This document shows, piece after piece, positions 7,655 through 17,298 of a stretch of DNA of 64,000 nt. Below the pieces are notes generated by a model, which worked only from the letters and a program-made list of their open reading frames with translations, ran no database searches and was not told where the DNA came from. Numbering within the stretch: position 1 is the stretch's first letter; each line of letters begins with the position of its first letter. Position numbers and translations under genes: made by a program. The stretch comes from Flavobacterium faecale (lineage in GTDB: Bacteria > Bacteroidota > Bacteroidia > Flavobacteriales > Flavobacteriaceae). Location: positions 3,198,001 through 3,262,000 of the forward strand of contig NZ_CP020918.1 in the NCBI RefSeq assembly GCF_003076455.1, read 5' to 3'.

Positions 7655-8355
7655 ATCTTTTACTCCCTTTGCTATTAGCACATCTTATCGGTGATTTTTT
7701 ATTACAACCTGATCATTGGGTCAAAGCAAAATCTATTGCTCATAAGCGGGTCAAATACCTCAGCTATCATGTTGGTGTACATGCTATTTTATTGTTGGTT
7801 GCTTTGCAATTTCAGCTACATTATTGGATGGGTATTCTTTGCATTTTGATCAGTCACTTTGTAATTGATTGGATAAAAATTAAATTCCAAAATAAAAAAA
7901 ATCAAATTTGGATCTTTTTTGCAGACCAGCTGGCCCATCTAGTCGTTCTTTTCTTGATTGCTTTGTGTTATGTACCTTTCGAATGGGACTTAAGGGCAAT
8001 AGCAAATCCTAAAACCGCATTATTTTGCATTGCTTTTTTACTTCAAACCCAAGTTAGCGCCATCGTGATGCGGGTGCTTTTGTCTAAATGGAAAATGAAA
8101 GACGATAACCCCAACCAAGCCGGAAAATATATTGGAATGCTAGAACGCTTGTTCATCTTTGGTTTTGTTGTTATGAATTTCTGGGAAGGGATTGGTTTTT
8201 TATTAGCAGCAAAATCAATCTTTAGATTTGGAGATCTAAACAACGCCAAAGATCGCACCCTAACCGAATACGTTTTGATCGGAACTTTATTAAGTTTTGG
8301 CTTAGCAATGCTTATTGCAAAAGGGTACTTAGTATTATTGCTGCAAATGGTTTAA
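7648..8355 (+). CDS. DUF3307 integral membrane protein
   Basis: A 235-residue inner-membrane protein with about six hydrophobic segments. The N-terminus MLDLLLPLLLAHLIGDFLLQ with downstream DHWVKAK and HVGVHAILLL carries the conserved His/Asp pattern of DUF3307 (HLIGDFLLQ, then H in helix 2, then SHFVIDWIKI in helix 3). These intramembrane acidic and His residues hint at metal binding or an enzyme activity, but nothing is established. The start overlaps the SatD-like gene by 7 bases; the two families commonly occur as a pair. A strong terminator follows within 120 bases. Confidence 0.82.
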   Translation: MLDLLLPLLLAHLIGDFLLQPDHWVKAKSIAHKRVKYLSYHVGVHAILLLVALQFQLHYWMGILCILISHFVIDWIKIKFQNKKNQIWIFFADQLAHLVVLFLIALCYVPFEWDLRAIANPKTALFCIAFLLQTQVSAIVMRVLLSKWKMKDDNPNQAGKYIGMLERLFIFGFVVMNFWEGIGFLLAAKSIFRFGDLNNAKDRTLTEYVLIGTLLSFGLAMLIAKGYLVLLLQMV

Positions 8356-8434
8356 GATATTTTTACAAAATGAATATGGTTTTAATTGTTAATTGAATCC
8401 ACCATTGAATAAAGTACAAGAAAGGTTTAAACAT

Positions 8435-8470
8435 AAAAAAAGCCCCTAAGTACAGTACTTAGGGGCTTTC
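8435..8470. terminator. Bidirectional terminator between DUF3307 and the efflux operon
   Basis: AGCCCCTAAGTAC and GTACTTAGGGGCT form a 13-bp perfect stem with a single loop base, flanked by an A tract on the left and TTT on the right. It can stop the minus-strand efflux operon and probably the DUF3307 transcript. Confidence 0.85.
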
Positions 8471-8516
8471 TAACATAATCAACCAATCATAATTTCAAAA
8501 AAACTGAAACTATTTT

Positions 8517-9917
8517 TTATTGCCATCCACCACCTAAGGCTCTGTACAATTGAATTACCGATTTATATTGTTGGTATCTATTATCTGCAAGCGTCAGTTG
8601 AGCATTTAGCGCATCATTTTTGGCTGTTAAAACCTCAAGATAATTTGCTAATCCGTAGGTTAACAATTCTTCAGAGTAGCTAGAAGCTTTGGTTAAGGCA
8701 GCCACTTGCTTTTCGCGAACAGTTATCTTGTACGACTCGTTTTTGTATTGCGCCAAGGCATCAGATACTTCTTTTCCTGCTGTTAATAACGACTGCTCAA
8801 ATTGCAAATAGGCCTTCTCTTGATTTGCTTTTGCAATTTCATATTTCGTTCTTATTTGTCTTTGATTAAAAACAGGTTGCGTTAATCCAGTAATAATAGA
8901 AGCAAAGATAGAGTTGGTAGAAAACAATTTCTGAATATCAATACTTTGCAGTCCGGAGCTTGCGGTCACGGTCAAAGCAGGATAAAAACTGCTTTTGGCA
9001 ACATTCGTCATTTCAAAATTTGTAATCAAATTGTATTCAGCAGCGATAACATCAGGTCTGTTGCGTAATAAGCCAGACGCAACCCCAACATTAATATCTG
9101 CTTGCAATGGATAAGCAGCAAAATTTGAACGCTCAATTTTATTTGCTCCTTTGCCCATCAAAATACTAAGTGTGTTTTCTAAAAGAATACTGTTGTTTTT
9201 TAGATCTGCAATAATTAATTCTGTAGCATATTTTTGAGCTTCCGTTTGTTTTACACCAACTTCAGTTACGTTTCCAGCTTTTTTCAAGGCAAGAATCGTT
9301 TCAATGCTCTGCGTTCTATTCACCAAGGTATTCTCGGCAATTTTGATTTGCTCATCAACAGCTAGTAATTGGTAATAGGTACTGGCAATAGAAGCAATAA
9401 GCTGCGTTTTGATCGCTTGGTTAGCTGCTTGGCTTTGCAAATATGAAGCCTGAGTTCCTCTTTTATTACTTCTAATTTTTCCCCAAATATCAGCTTCCCA
9501 ACTTAGATTTCCTACCAATTGATATTGATCTGTAGTAGGGTTTTTTACAATGGCACCAATTTGAGTGTTTCTTGATAACTCTTGATGTGTCCAGTTGGTA
9601 GTGACATTTAAAGTAGGGAAGTAGCCTGCTTTTCCTTGTAGCATGCTAGCCTCTGCCGCAGCCAATGTTTGCATTGCAATACGCACATCAAGATTGTTTT
9701 CTAAACCTTTTTTAATATACCCTTGCAACAAAGGATCGGTAAACATTTTGTCCCAACTAAGATTCGCTAAGGATAGCGAATCTGTACTTGGTGTCTCTGT
9801 GCGGTATAAATTTTCTGTTTTTACATCCGGTCGTTGATAATCTTTTGCAACAAAACAAGATTGCATCAGTGTAGCAGATACTGCTAATACCCCGATTTTA
9901 TATAGGTTATTTTTCAT
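8517..9917 (-). CDS. TolC/OprM-type outer-membrane efflux lipoprotein
   Basis: A 466-residue outer-membrane channel of the RND efflux system at 8.5-14.7 kb. The start chosen is the ATG at 9917, because it gives MKNNLYKIGVLAVSATLMQSC, a lipoprotein signal with the lipobox Cys at residue 21, and it overlaps the end of the permease gene by 11 bases. Upstream in-frame residues up to 10004 lie inside the permease gene. Two repeated outer-membrane efflux domains are seen, with RPDVIAAEYNL in the second repeat and coiled-coil rich helices (TQSIETILALKKAGNVTEVG in part). The protein forms a trimeric tunnel docking with the adaptor. Ends YRALGGGWQ, a typical terminus for this family. Confidence 0.92.
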   Translation of the reverse strand: MKNNLYKIGVLAVSATLMQSCFVAKDYQRPDVKTENLYRTETPSTDSLSLANLSWDKMFTDPLLQGYIKKGLENNLDVRIAMQTLAAAEASMLQGKAGYFPTLNVTTNWTHQELSRNTQIGAIVKNPTTDQYQLVGNLSWEADIWGKIRSNKRGTQASYLQSQAANQAIKTQLIASIASTYYQLLAVDEQIKIAENTLVNRTQSIETILALKKAGNVTEVGVKQTEAQKYATELIIADLKNNSILLENTLSILMGKGANKIERSNFAAYPLQADINVGVASGLLRNRPDVIAAEYNLITNFEMTNVAKSSFYPALTVTASSGLQSIDIQKLFSTNSIFASIITGLTQPVFNQRQIRTKYEIAKANQEKAYLQFEQSLLTAGKEVSDALAQYKNESYKITVREKQVAALTKASSYSEELLTYGLANYLEVLTAKNDALNAQLTLADNRYQQYKSVIQLYRALGGGWQ

Positions 9918-12900
9918 TTTCTGTGTCATAAAATTGAACATCTGCTCCTTGTGGTACTGGTAATGGTTTTGTTGAAATGCGTTCTTGTAATCCTTGGAAA
10001 ACAATAAATAAAATTGGCACTACAAATACTCCCAAAAGAGTACCTATTAACATTCCTCCGATTGCACCTGTACCAATTGCTTGATTTCCTACAGCACCTG
10101 CTCCTTGTGCCAACATCAACGGAAGTAATCCCAAGATGAAAGCAAACGAAGTCATCAAAATCGGACGCAAACGCGCAACAGATCCTGTGATAGCCGCTTG
10201 ACTAATGCTCAATCCTTTTCGGCGAGCATCTGCCGCAAATTCAACAATTAAAATCGCATTCTTGGCCAGCAAACCAATCAGCATGATGAGCGTAATTTGC
10301 AAATAAATATTGTTACTGATATTAAAGAAGAAAGCAAAAATATAAGCTCCAGCTAATCCAATTGGTAAAGAAAGTAATACTGCGAATGGTAAGATGTAAC
10401 TTTCATATTGAGCAGCAAGCAAAAAGTAAACAAACACAAGACATAAAATAAATATGTATAATGTTTGACCTCCAGCACTTATCTCCTCACGTGTCATACC
10501 CGAGAACTCATATCCGTAACCAATTGGTAAACTTTGACTAGCTACTTCTTGCACAGCCTTAATTGCGTCTCCGGTACTGTATCCATCTTTTGGCGCTCCA
10601 GTTACTTTTACCGAAGTAAATAAGTTGAAACGATCAATCGCTTGAGGACCAAATGTTTTTTCAAGTTTTAAAAACTGTGAAATAGGAGCCATTTGCCCTT
10701 TTGAATTTCGAACCATAACTTGATTTAATGATTCTGGATCACGTCTAAATTGTGGTTCAGATTGGTAAACAACTCTAAATTGTTTTCCGAATTTATTAAA
10801 GTTAGAGGCATAAACTCCACCATAATATCCTTGCATTGTACCTAATACATCCGTAACCGTAAGATTTGCTTTTTTGATTGCAGCAACATTCAAGTCAATT
10901 CTATATTGTGGGTAATTTGGAGAGAAAGAAGTTGCGGCATATTTAATTTCTGGACGACTATTCAGCGCAGCCAAAAATTTGTTGTTCACATCACTCAATT
11001 CTTGAATGGTTCCCCCTTTTTGATCTTGCAATTGCACTTCAAAACCATTCGTAAATCCAAAACCAACTAAGGTAGGACGTGCAAAAAATAACACTTTGGC
11101 ATTTTTAACAGCTGAAGCACGTTTAAATAATTCGCCAACAATGGCTGATATTTCTTGATTTGCTTCTTTACGTTCAGCCCATGTTTTCAATTTCACGATA
11201 ACCATTCCGTAGTTACTACCTGTACCACTAATCAAACTACGACCAGAAACACGCAATACTTCTTTTATTTCAGGAATGTCTTTAATTTTATTTTCGATCT
11301 CTAATAATACTTTTTCAGTATTGGCTAATGAAGTTCCAGGAGGTAAGCTTACATCAGATAAAATAGCACCCGTATCTTCACCCGGTACAAAAGCTTTTGG
11401 AGTAATATTAAGCAATAAAACAAAAATTCCTGCAAAAACAGCGATTCCTAAAAATGCCAACCATTTTCTTTTTACCAAAAACTCAACCGAGCGTTTGTAT
11501 TTGGCAGTCGTAGTATCAAATCCAGTATTAAATGCGGTATAGAAACGAGCTAAGAATCCATCATTTTTCTTTTCTCCATGGCTTTTCAAGAAAATAGCAC
11601 ACAAAGCAGGTGATAATGTCAATGCATTAATTGCCGAAAGTACAATTGCAATAGCCAATGTTAAACCAAATTGTTTGTAGAATACACCTGCCGAACCGCT
11701 AATAAATGAAACCGGAATAAATACGGCAGACATCACTAAAGTAATTGATATGATGGCACTACTAATGTCACCCATCGCGCTATGCGTAGCTTTCCTTGGA
11801 TCGTGTTCACCAGCTTCCATCTTGGCATGCACAGCTTCAACAACCACAATGGCATCATCGACTACAATTCCGACGGCGAGTACCAAGGCAAACAAAGTCA
11901 ATAAGTTAATGGTAAAACCAAAAATGCTTAAGAAAAAGAAGGTACCAATAATGGCAACCGGAACTGATATAGCTGGAATTAATGTAGATCTCCAGTCTTG
12001 CAAAAAGACGAATACCACAATAAATACCAAAATAAAGGCTTCGATTAACGTATGAATTACTTTGGTAATCGACTCTTCCAAGAAATCATTAGCGTTAATC
12101 AAGGTAGTATATTTAACTCCTTTCGGGAAATTAACCATTGATTTTTCCAGTACAGCCAATGATCCTTCAATCACTTCTTGTGCATTTGATCCTGCTGTTT
12201 GAGCAATTGCAATCGCTACCGATTGATGACCATTTGTTAACGTATTACTAGCATAATTCACAGCTCCCAATTCGATCTTCGCAACATCTCCTAATTTTAA
12301 AACCTCACCGTTTTCGGTAGAACGAACCACGATTTCTTCAAATTCTTTGGTGTCTTGCAAACGACCTTTGTATTTTAACGTATACTGAAACGATTGATCA
12401 CTATCTTCTCCCAATTGTCCTGGAGCCGCTTCAATATTTTGTTCTGCTAGTAAAGCAGTAATATCAGATGGAACGAGTCCATACGCACCCATTACATCAG
12501 GCTTAAGCCAAATACGCATGGAGTAATCTTTTTGTCCAAATATTGACGCATCACCCACACCAGCTACCCTTTTAATCTTAGGTAAAATGTTGATATTAGC
12601 ATAATTTTGAAGAAAAGTCATGTCATAATCTGGATTTTCACTGTATAATGAAAAGATCAAGATATTATCACTTTGTCTTTTTGATGTGGTAACCCCTGCT
12701 TTTGTAACCTCTTGCGGAAGCAAAGGTGTTGCACGAGATACACGGTTTTGAACGTTTACAGCAGCCAAATCAGGATTTGTACCTAATTTAAAGTAGATGC
12801 TAATCGATGCCGAACCATCATTGTTGGAGGTAGAGGTCATGTATGTCATGTCTTCTACACCATTAATTTGTTCTTCTAGCGGTATTACAACCGAGTTCAT

Positions 12901-13071
12901 TACTACCTCGGCACTTGCACCTTGGTAACTAGCTGCCACCGTTACGGTAGGTGGAGCAATTTCTGGGTATTGGGAAACGGGCAATGACGTTAATCCTAAT
13001 GCTCCTAGTATGACAATGATAATAGAAACTACCGTTGACAGTACGGGCCTTTCAATAAATTTTGAAAACAT
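9907..13071 (-). CDS. RND multidrug efflux permease (AcrB/HAE1 family)
   Basis: A 1054-residue proton-driven inner-membrane pump. The start MFSKFIERPVLSTVVSIIIV is typical of HAE1 pumps. The proton-relay acidic pair is present in helix 4 (AVGIVVDDAIVVVEA), and the helix 10 Lys in LLAKNAILIVEFA. Large periplasmic loops after helices 1 and 7 carry the substrate pockets (SRATPLLPQEV and similar). Twelve membrane helices are expected. It is 24 bases after the adaptor gene and overlaps the channel gene. Substrates cannot be predicted from sequence; the family exports antibiotics, dyes and detergents. Confidence 0.95.
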   Translation of the reverse strand: MFSKFIERPVLSTVVSIIIVILGALGLTSLPVSQYPEIAPPTVTVAASYQGASAEVVMNSVVIPLEEQINGVEDMTYMTSTSNNDGSASISIYFKLGTNPDLAAVNVQNRVSRATPLLPQEVTKAGVTTSKRQSDNILIFSLYSENPDYDMTFLQNYANINILPKIKRVAGVGDASIFGQKDYSMRIWLKPDVMGAYGLVPSDITALLAEQNIEAAPGQLGEDSDQSFQYTLKYKGRLQDTKEFEEIVVRSTENGEVLKLGDVAKIELGAVNYASNTLTNGHQSVAIAIAQTAGSNAQEVIEGSLAVLEKSMVNFPKGVKYTTLINANDFLEESITKVIHTLIEAFILVFIVVFVFLQDWRSTLIPAISVPVAIIGTFFFLSIFGFTINLLTLFALVLAVGIVVDDAIVVVEAVHAKMEAGEHDPRKATHSAMGDISSAIISITLVMSAVFIPVSFISGSAGVFYKQFGLTLAIAIVLSAINALTLSPALCAIFLKSHGEKKNDGFLARFYTAFNTGFDTTTAKYKRSVEFLVKRKWLAFLGIAVFAGIFVLLLNITPKAFVPGEDTGAILSDVSLPPGTSLANTEKVLLEIENKIKDIPEIKEVLRVSGRSLISGTGSNYGMVIVKLKTWAERKEANQEISAIVGELFKRASAVKNAKVLFFARPTLVGFGFTNGFEVQLQDQKGGTIQELSDVNNKFLAALNSRPEIKYAATSFSPNYPQYRIDLNVAAIKKANLTVTDVLGTMQGYYGGVYASNFNKFGKQFRVVYQSEPQFRRDPESLNQVMVRNSKGQMAPISQFLKLEKTFGPQAIDRFNLFTSVKVTGAPKDGYSTGDAIKAVQEVASQSLPIGYGYEFSGMTREEISAGGQTLYIFILCLVFVYFLLAAQYESYILPFAVLLSLPIGLAGAYIFAFFFNISNNIYLQITLIMLIGLLAKNAILIVEFAADARRKGLSISQAAITGSVARLRPILMTSFAFILGLLPLMLAQGAGAVGNQAIGTGAIGGMLIGTLLGVFVVPILFIVFQGLQERISTKPLPVPQGADVQFYDTENEK

Positions 13072-13095
13072 ATCCTGTTATTTAATTCGAATGTA

Positions 13096-14202
13096 TTATT
13101 TACTTTCTTGTTCTTTCATTATCGTAGAATTATCAACCAATTCTGGTTTGATCAATGTTCCTTCGGCTACGATTCCAACACCTTCAACAAGGATTTTATC
13201 TCCTACATTAAGTCCTTTATCAACTACAAAATAACGACCTCCTGGTACTGGACGTACTTCAACCGGAATGGCTTTTACTTTGTTTTCTTTGTCGGTAACC
13301 AAAACAATTCGTTTGTCTTGCAATTCCAAAGTAGCATTTTGCGGGATTAAAATCACATCTTGCAAATCTGTTGGGATTTGGATTGTTCCACTTCCTCCAG
13401 AACGCAATAAGCGATTTGGATTTGGAAAACGAGCACGCACATTAAACGATCCTGTAGAAGAGTTCGCTTGACCACTAAAGGTTTCAATCTTTCCTTTTTG
13501 ATCATAAGGTGATCCGTTACTCAAAAGCAAGTTCACATTTGGTAGTTTCGAAATTTTATCCTGAAAAGATTTCCCTTCACCATTCATCATGATGTCTAGT
13601 TGTTGCTTTTCATTTACGGAGAAGTAAGCATAAATGGTACTGATATCTGATATTCTAGTCAATGGTTCAGCAGTTTGGCTACTTACGTAACTTCCAATTC
13701 TTAGCGGTAACGTTCCAACAATTCCGTTCACCGGACTTTTTATTGACGCATAATTTATTTTAGCAATAATACCTTGGTACGTACTTTTTGCACCAGCCAA
13801 ATTGGCTTTGGCAGTTTCTAACTGTACATCACTAATAATGTTACGGTCGACAAGAGGTTTTAATCGATTCACTTCTACTTGTGCAGCAGTTACTTTTGCT
13901 TTGGCCGCGGCAGCATCTTGATCAGCAGTTTGTGTTTCTAATTTAAACAAAACTTGGCCAGCGCGTACTTCTTGGCCTTCTTGAACATATATTTCCTCAA
14001 TATATCCGTCAACTTTTGCACGGATATCGATATCTGTAACTCCTTCAAGTGTGGTAGGATATTCGGCCAATAGCGTAGTGCTTGAAGGCGCAACTTGCAC
14101 AACCTTGTAAGGCATAACGGGAGGCGCGGCCTGTTCTTCGTTTTTCTTTCCGCAGGCTACTAGCAGAACTAAACTTACAATGGTTAAGGAAATTTTCTTC
14201 AT
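13096..14202 (-). CDS. RND efflux periplasmic adaptor lipoprotein (AcrA/MexA family)
   Basis: A 368-residue membrane-fusion protein. The signal MKKISLTIVSLVLLVACGKK has its lipobox Cys at residue 17, so it is anchored to the inner membrane. Lipoyl halves (GYIEEIYVQEGQEVRAGQVL and INYASIKSPVNGIVGTLPLR) flank a short alpha-helical hairpin, followed by beta-barrel and membrane-proximal domains (PQNATLELQDKRIVLV). It links the inner-membrane pump to the outer channel. It is the second gene of the operon, 12 bases after the regulator stop. Confidence 0.94.
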   Translation of the reverse strand: MKKISLTIVSLVLLVACGKKNEEQAAPPVMPYKVVQVAPSSTTLLAEYPTTLEGVTDIDIRAKVDGYIEEIYVQEGQEVRAGQVLFKLETQTADQDAAAAKAKVTAAQVEVNRLKPLVDRNIISDVQLETAKANLAGAKSTYQGIIAKINYASIKSPVNGIVGTLPLRIGSYVSSQTAEPLTRISDISTIYAYFSVNEKQQLDIMMNGEGKSFQDKISKLPNVNLLLSNGSPYDQKGKIETFSGQANSSTGSFNVRARFPNPNRLLRSGGSGTIQIPTDLQDVILIPQNATLELQDKRIVLVTDKENKVKAIPVEVRPVPGGRYFVVDKGLNVGDKILVEGVGIVAEGTLIKPELVDNSTIMKEQESK

Positions 14203-14214
14203 TTCGATAGATTA

Positions 14215-14706
14215 TTAATGGTTTTTATTACTGTTTTCTATTTGTTTAAATTCATTTATTGTTTTGGTAAACAACTTTTCAAGCTCCATAACGTGCAGCC
14301 GATATGCCTTGACATTCTCAAGGTTGGATTTTTCTTCAGGACAGGAAACGGTTTCTTGGCGGTAACCAATCATTCGTGTTATAATTTCCATTTCTGAATC
14401 AATTAATTTTAAATAATTCGATAATCTGTCACTTAAATCAGCTGCTCGAAAATATTTTTTTCGATCTCCACAAATGGTAAAGTAGGTTGCTTTGTCCATT
14501 TTTAAAAGAAGATTTAAGTTGGTCGAAATAGAGCTTTTACTAGCACCCATCTTTTCGACTAATTCCTCAAATGTGATTCCGCTCTTGCAACCGTCCACTA
14601 TTAATGTTCCCAAAATCCGAGAAGCTAAAGGTGGAATGTTATAAAGTTTGGCAAAATGAACTCCAAAAAGTTCAATAATTTCTGCTCTTTCTTTTTCGAT
14701 TTCCAT
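14215..14706 (-). CDS. GbsR/MarR-type transcriptional regulator of the efflux operon
   Basis: A 163-residue winged-helix regulator. The DNA-binding region spans about residues 35-95: LASRILGTLIVDGCKSGITF, then EELVEKMGASKSSISTNLNL, as in the GbsR branch of the MarR superfamily. The C-terminus is a helical dimerisation arm. The ATG at 14706 is chosen over a TTG at 14727, because the TTG lies within the -7 box and would precede the transcript start. As the first gene of the operon, with an operator inside its promoter, it most likely represses itself and the pump. Confidence 0.88.
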   Translation of the reverse strand: MEIEKERAEIIELFGVHFAKLYNIPPLASRILGTLIVDGCKSGITFEELVEKMGASKSSISTNLNLLLKMDKATYFTICGDRKKYFRAADLSDRLSNYLKLIDSEMEIITRMIGYRQETVSCPEEKSNLENVKAYRLHVMELEKLFTKTINEFKQIENSNKNH

Positions 14707-14724
14707 TTTAAATCTTTTTTTCGG

Positions 14725-14757
14725 CAAATTTATATCTAGTTCGGAAATTACCGAACT
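14725..14757 (-). promoter_or_regulatory. Promoter and palindromic operator of the efflux operon
   Basis: On the minus strand a -7 box TAAATTTG lies at 14732-14725. Immediately upstream is a perfect 7-bp inverted repeat AGTTCGG-N6-CCGAACT (14738-14757), in the spacer where sigma contacts promoter DNA. A third half-site-like CGAACT follows at 14760-14765. A dimeric repressor bound there would block initiation. Confidence 0.7.
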
Positions 14758-14871
14758 AATCGAACTTAAATTAATGTTAAACTATCGTTTTATTTCTGTA
14801 GTGTACATAGTGTTTCTGTCAAAAACTTAGTAAACACAAAGGGTATACGTTATTTCGAATGTTAAATTTTA

Positions 14872-14879
14872 TATCTTTG
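14872..14879 (+). promoter_or_regulatory. -7 promoter box for the HD-domain gene
   Basis: TATCTTTG matches TAnnTTTG; predicted start of transcription about 14886, 16 bases before the GTG start codon. Confidence 0.5.
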
Positions 14880-14901
14880 TCCTCTTAAAATAAAAGTTCG
14901 A

Positions 14902-16143
14902 GTGACTAAAATCAACAAACTAAAAATATTTAATGACCCGATTTATGGGTTTATTTCGATACCAAATGAATTAATCTATGATTTAATTCAGCATCCGTAT
15001 TTTCAGCGTTTACGTCGCATTACACAGATGGGATTGTCTTACCTAGTTTATCCAGGTGCACATCATACGCGTTTTCATCACGCACTTGGATGTATGCACT
15101 TGATGCAAAAAGCAGTGGATGTGCTACGTTTTAAAGGAGTTGAGATTTCGTCAGAAGAAGAAAACGCCTTATATATTGCGATTTTATTGCATGATATTGG
15201 GCATGGTCCGTTTTCGCATACGATGGAGAAAACTATCGTTGAGGATGTACATCATGAACAAATTTCGCTACTCTTTATGGAGCAATTAAATTTGGAATTT
15301 GATGGTAAGCTCGATTTGGCTATTCAAGTTTTTAAAGGAGAATACAATCGAAAATTCATGTTACAATTGATATCAAGTCAGCTAGATATGGATCGAATGG
15401 ATTATTTAAAACGTGATAGTTTTTATTCTGGAGTTGCAGAAGGGAATGTAAATTCTGAGCGATTAATACAGATGATGAATGTTGTTGACGAAGTATTAGT
15501 TATTGAAGAAAAAGGAATTTATTCCGTTGAAAAATTCTTAATGTCAAGACGATTGATGTACTGGCAAGCTTATTTACACAAAACTAGTTTGGCGGCAGAA
15601 TTGATTTTGACAAAAGTTTTAAAGCGTGCCAAAGAGCTAACAAGTAAAGGAGTACTATTGCCTTCGAGTATGCCTTTGGGTTATTTTATGAAGAATAAAA
15701 TAGATTTTGACTCTTTTGATGCTTCAAACTTGGAGCTTTTTTCACAATTAGATGATTTTGATATCATGAGCGCCTTGAAAGCATGGCAGTATAACGAGGA
15801 TTATATATTGTCTACTCTGAGCAAAATGATTATAAATCGTGACCTTCCAAAAATTAAGTTGTCTAGTGAAAAGCCTGCTACAGATGCATTAGACGATTTT
15901 AAAGAGCGATTTGCCAAAGAAAACAACTTGAGTTTATTAGATACGAATTATTTCATATTCAAAGGAAAAATAAAAAACCAAGCCTACAGTAAGGAAGCAG
16001 AACCGATTCATATTTTGAAAAAAGATCGCTCTGTAGAAGATGTTTTTGAATCAGCAGATCAACTGAACTTAAAATCATTATCCAAGTTAGTTACTAAATA
16101 TTACATCTGTTTCCCAAAACAACTCGAACAAATAAAGATTTAA
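14902..16143 (+). CDS. HD-domain phosphohydrolase
   Basis: A 413-residue cytosolic protein of the HD superfamily. The N-terminal motif KIFNDPIYGFISIPNEL and the pair HHTRFHHALGCMHLM ... HDIGHGPFSHTME give the metal-binding His-Asp set; a later SSQLDMDRMDYLKRDSFYSG is typical of the dNTP triphosphohydrolase/YdhJ-like subgroup. Predicted to hydrolyse a nucleotide triphosphate, exact substrate unknown. The start codon is GTG at 14902, just downstream of the -7 box; the conserved sequence begins about six residues in. It precedes the lipid A gene cluster by about 110 bases but has its own promoter. Confidence 0.88.
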   Translation: MTKINKLKIFNDPIYGFISIPNELIYDLIQHPYFQRLRRITQMGLSYLVYPGAHHTRFHHALGCMHLMQKAVDVLRFKGVEISSEEENALYIAILLHDIGHGPFSHTMEKTIVEDVHHEQISLLFMEQLNLEFDGKLDLAIQVFKGEYNRKFMLQLISSQLDMDRMDYLKRDSFYSGVAEGNVNSERLIQMMNVVDEVLVIEEKGIYSVEKFLMSRRLMYWQAYLHKTSLAAELILTKVLKRAKELTSKGVLLPSSMPLGYFMKNKIDFDSFDASNLELFSQLDDFDIMSALKAWQYNEDYILSTLSKMIINRDLPKIKLSSEKPATDALDDFKERFAKENNLSLLDTNYFIFKGKIKNQAYSKEAEPIHILKKDRSVEDVFESADQLNLKSLSKLVTKYYICFPKQLEQIKI

Positions 16144-16157
16144 CATCAATTTTTTTA

Positions 16158-16165
16158 TATTTTTG
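16158..16165 (+). promoter_or_regulatory. -7 promoter box for the lpxD-lpxC/fabZ-lpxA-efp cluster
   Basis: TATTTTTG matches TAnnTTTG. Predicted start about 16172, giving a leader of about 83 bases before lpxD. Confidence 0.5.
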
Positions 16166-16254
16166 TCGAAATCAAAAATACAATCATTTTTTTATAACAG
16201 ATTGATAATTGAACAGTGAAGAAGGAAAGGTTATAAAAAAAGAATTTAATCACA

Positions 16255-17298
16255 ATGAAATTTACAGCAGAACAAATAGCGGGGATTTTAGAAGGCGAAG
16301 TAGTTGGTAATCCCAATGCTGAAGTTCATGAATTGTCTAAAATTGAAGATGGGCAAGAGGGTTCATTGACTTTTTTGGCCAATCCTAAATACAATAATTT
16401 TATATATAGTACCAAAGCAACGATCACCATTGTCAACAAAACATTTGTTCCCGAAGGTGATTTGAATACTACAATGATCAAGGTTGATGATGCTTACCTG
16501 TCATTTACCAAATTATTAGAATTTTATGACTCCGTAAAAAACCTAAAAAACGGAATAGAACAACCGTCAGTAATTTCGGAAGGAACTGTGTACGGTGAAA
16601 ATTTTTATTTAGGAAGTTTTAGTTACCTTGGTACCAACATTACGATAGGTGATAATGTAAAGATTTATCCTAATTGTTATGTGGGCGATAATGTAAAAAT
16701 TGGAGACAATGTAACCTTATATTCGGGAGCCAAAATTTATTCAGAGTCACAAATTGGTAATCAGTGTAAAATTCATTCAGGGACAATAATTGGATCTGAT
16801 GGTTTTGGTTTTGCACCAAATGCTGATGGATCGTATAAGAAAATCCCACAAATAGGAAACGTAATCATAGAAGATGATGTCGAAATTGGATCTTGTACAA
16901 CAATAGATAGAGCAACAATGGGTTCGACTATTATTCGAAAAGGGGTCAAATTAGACAATCAAATACAAGTTGCTCACAATGTCGAAATAGGAGAGAATAC
17001 AGTTATTGCAGCTCAAACCGGTATTGCAGGTTCGACCAAAATTGGTAAAAACTGCATGATAGGTGGTCAAGTTGGCTTTGCTGGTCATTTGACAATTGGT
17101 GATAATGTTCGTATTCAGGCGCAAGCAGGGGTAGGGCGAAATATTAAGAGTAATGAGGTTTTGCAGGGAAGTCCATCTTTTGGGTATAATGATTTTAGTA
17201 AATCATATGTGCACTTTAGAAACTTACCAAAGATAATTACAGAGATTGAAGAGTTAAAGAAACAAATACTAAACACAAAAAACGGAAACAATGGTTAA
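16255..17298 (+). CDS. lpxD: UDP-3-O-acylglucosamine N-acyltransferase LpxD
   Basis: A 347-residue left-handed beta-helix acyltransferase adding the N-linked 3-hydroxyacyl chain in lipid A synthesis. The N-terminal uridine-binding domain (MKFTAEQIAGILEGEVVGNP, later GSLTFLANPKYN) is followed by hexapeptide repeats from about residue 105 (GDNVKIYPNCYVGDNVKIGD), and the catalytic-His region IQVAHNVEIGENTVIAAQTG (in part). The stop overlaps the lpxC start by 8 bases, implying coupled translation. Second step of the pathway after LpxC. Confidence 0.95.
   Translation: MKFTAEQIAGILEGEVVGNPNAEVHELSKIEDGQEGSLTFLANPKYNNFIYSTKATITIVNKTFVPEGDLNTTMIKVDDAYLSFTKLLEFYDSVKNLKNGIEQPSVISEGTVYGENFYLGSFSYLGTNITIGDNVKIYPNCYVGDNVKIGDNVTLYSGAKIYSESQIGNQCKIHSGTIIGSDGFGFAPNADGSYKKIPQIGNVIIEDDVEIGSCTTIDRATMGSTIIRKGVKLDNQIQVAHNVEIGENTVIAAQTGIAGSTKIGKNCMIGGQVGFAGHLTIGDNVRIQAQAGVGRNIKSNEVLQGSPSFGYNDFSKSYVHFRNLPKIITEIEELKKQILNTKNGNNG

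Noticed and set aside
9643..9837. Frames opposite the efflux genes (also near 11276-11542, 11750-12055 and 13010-13471)
   Set aside because: They lie antisense within strongly coding RND genes and have no domain content; shadows of real genes.
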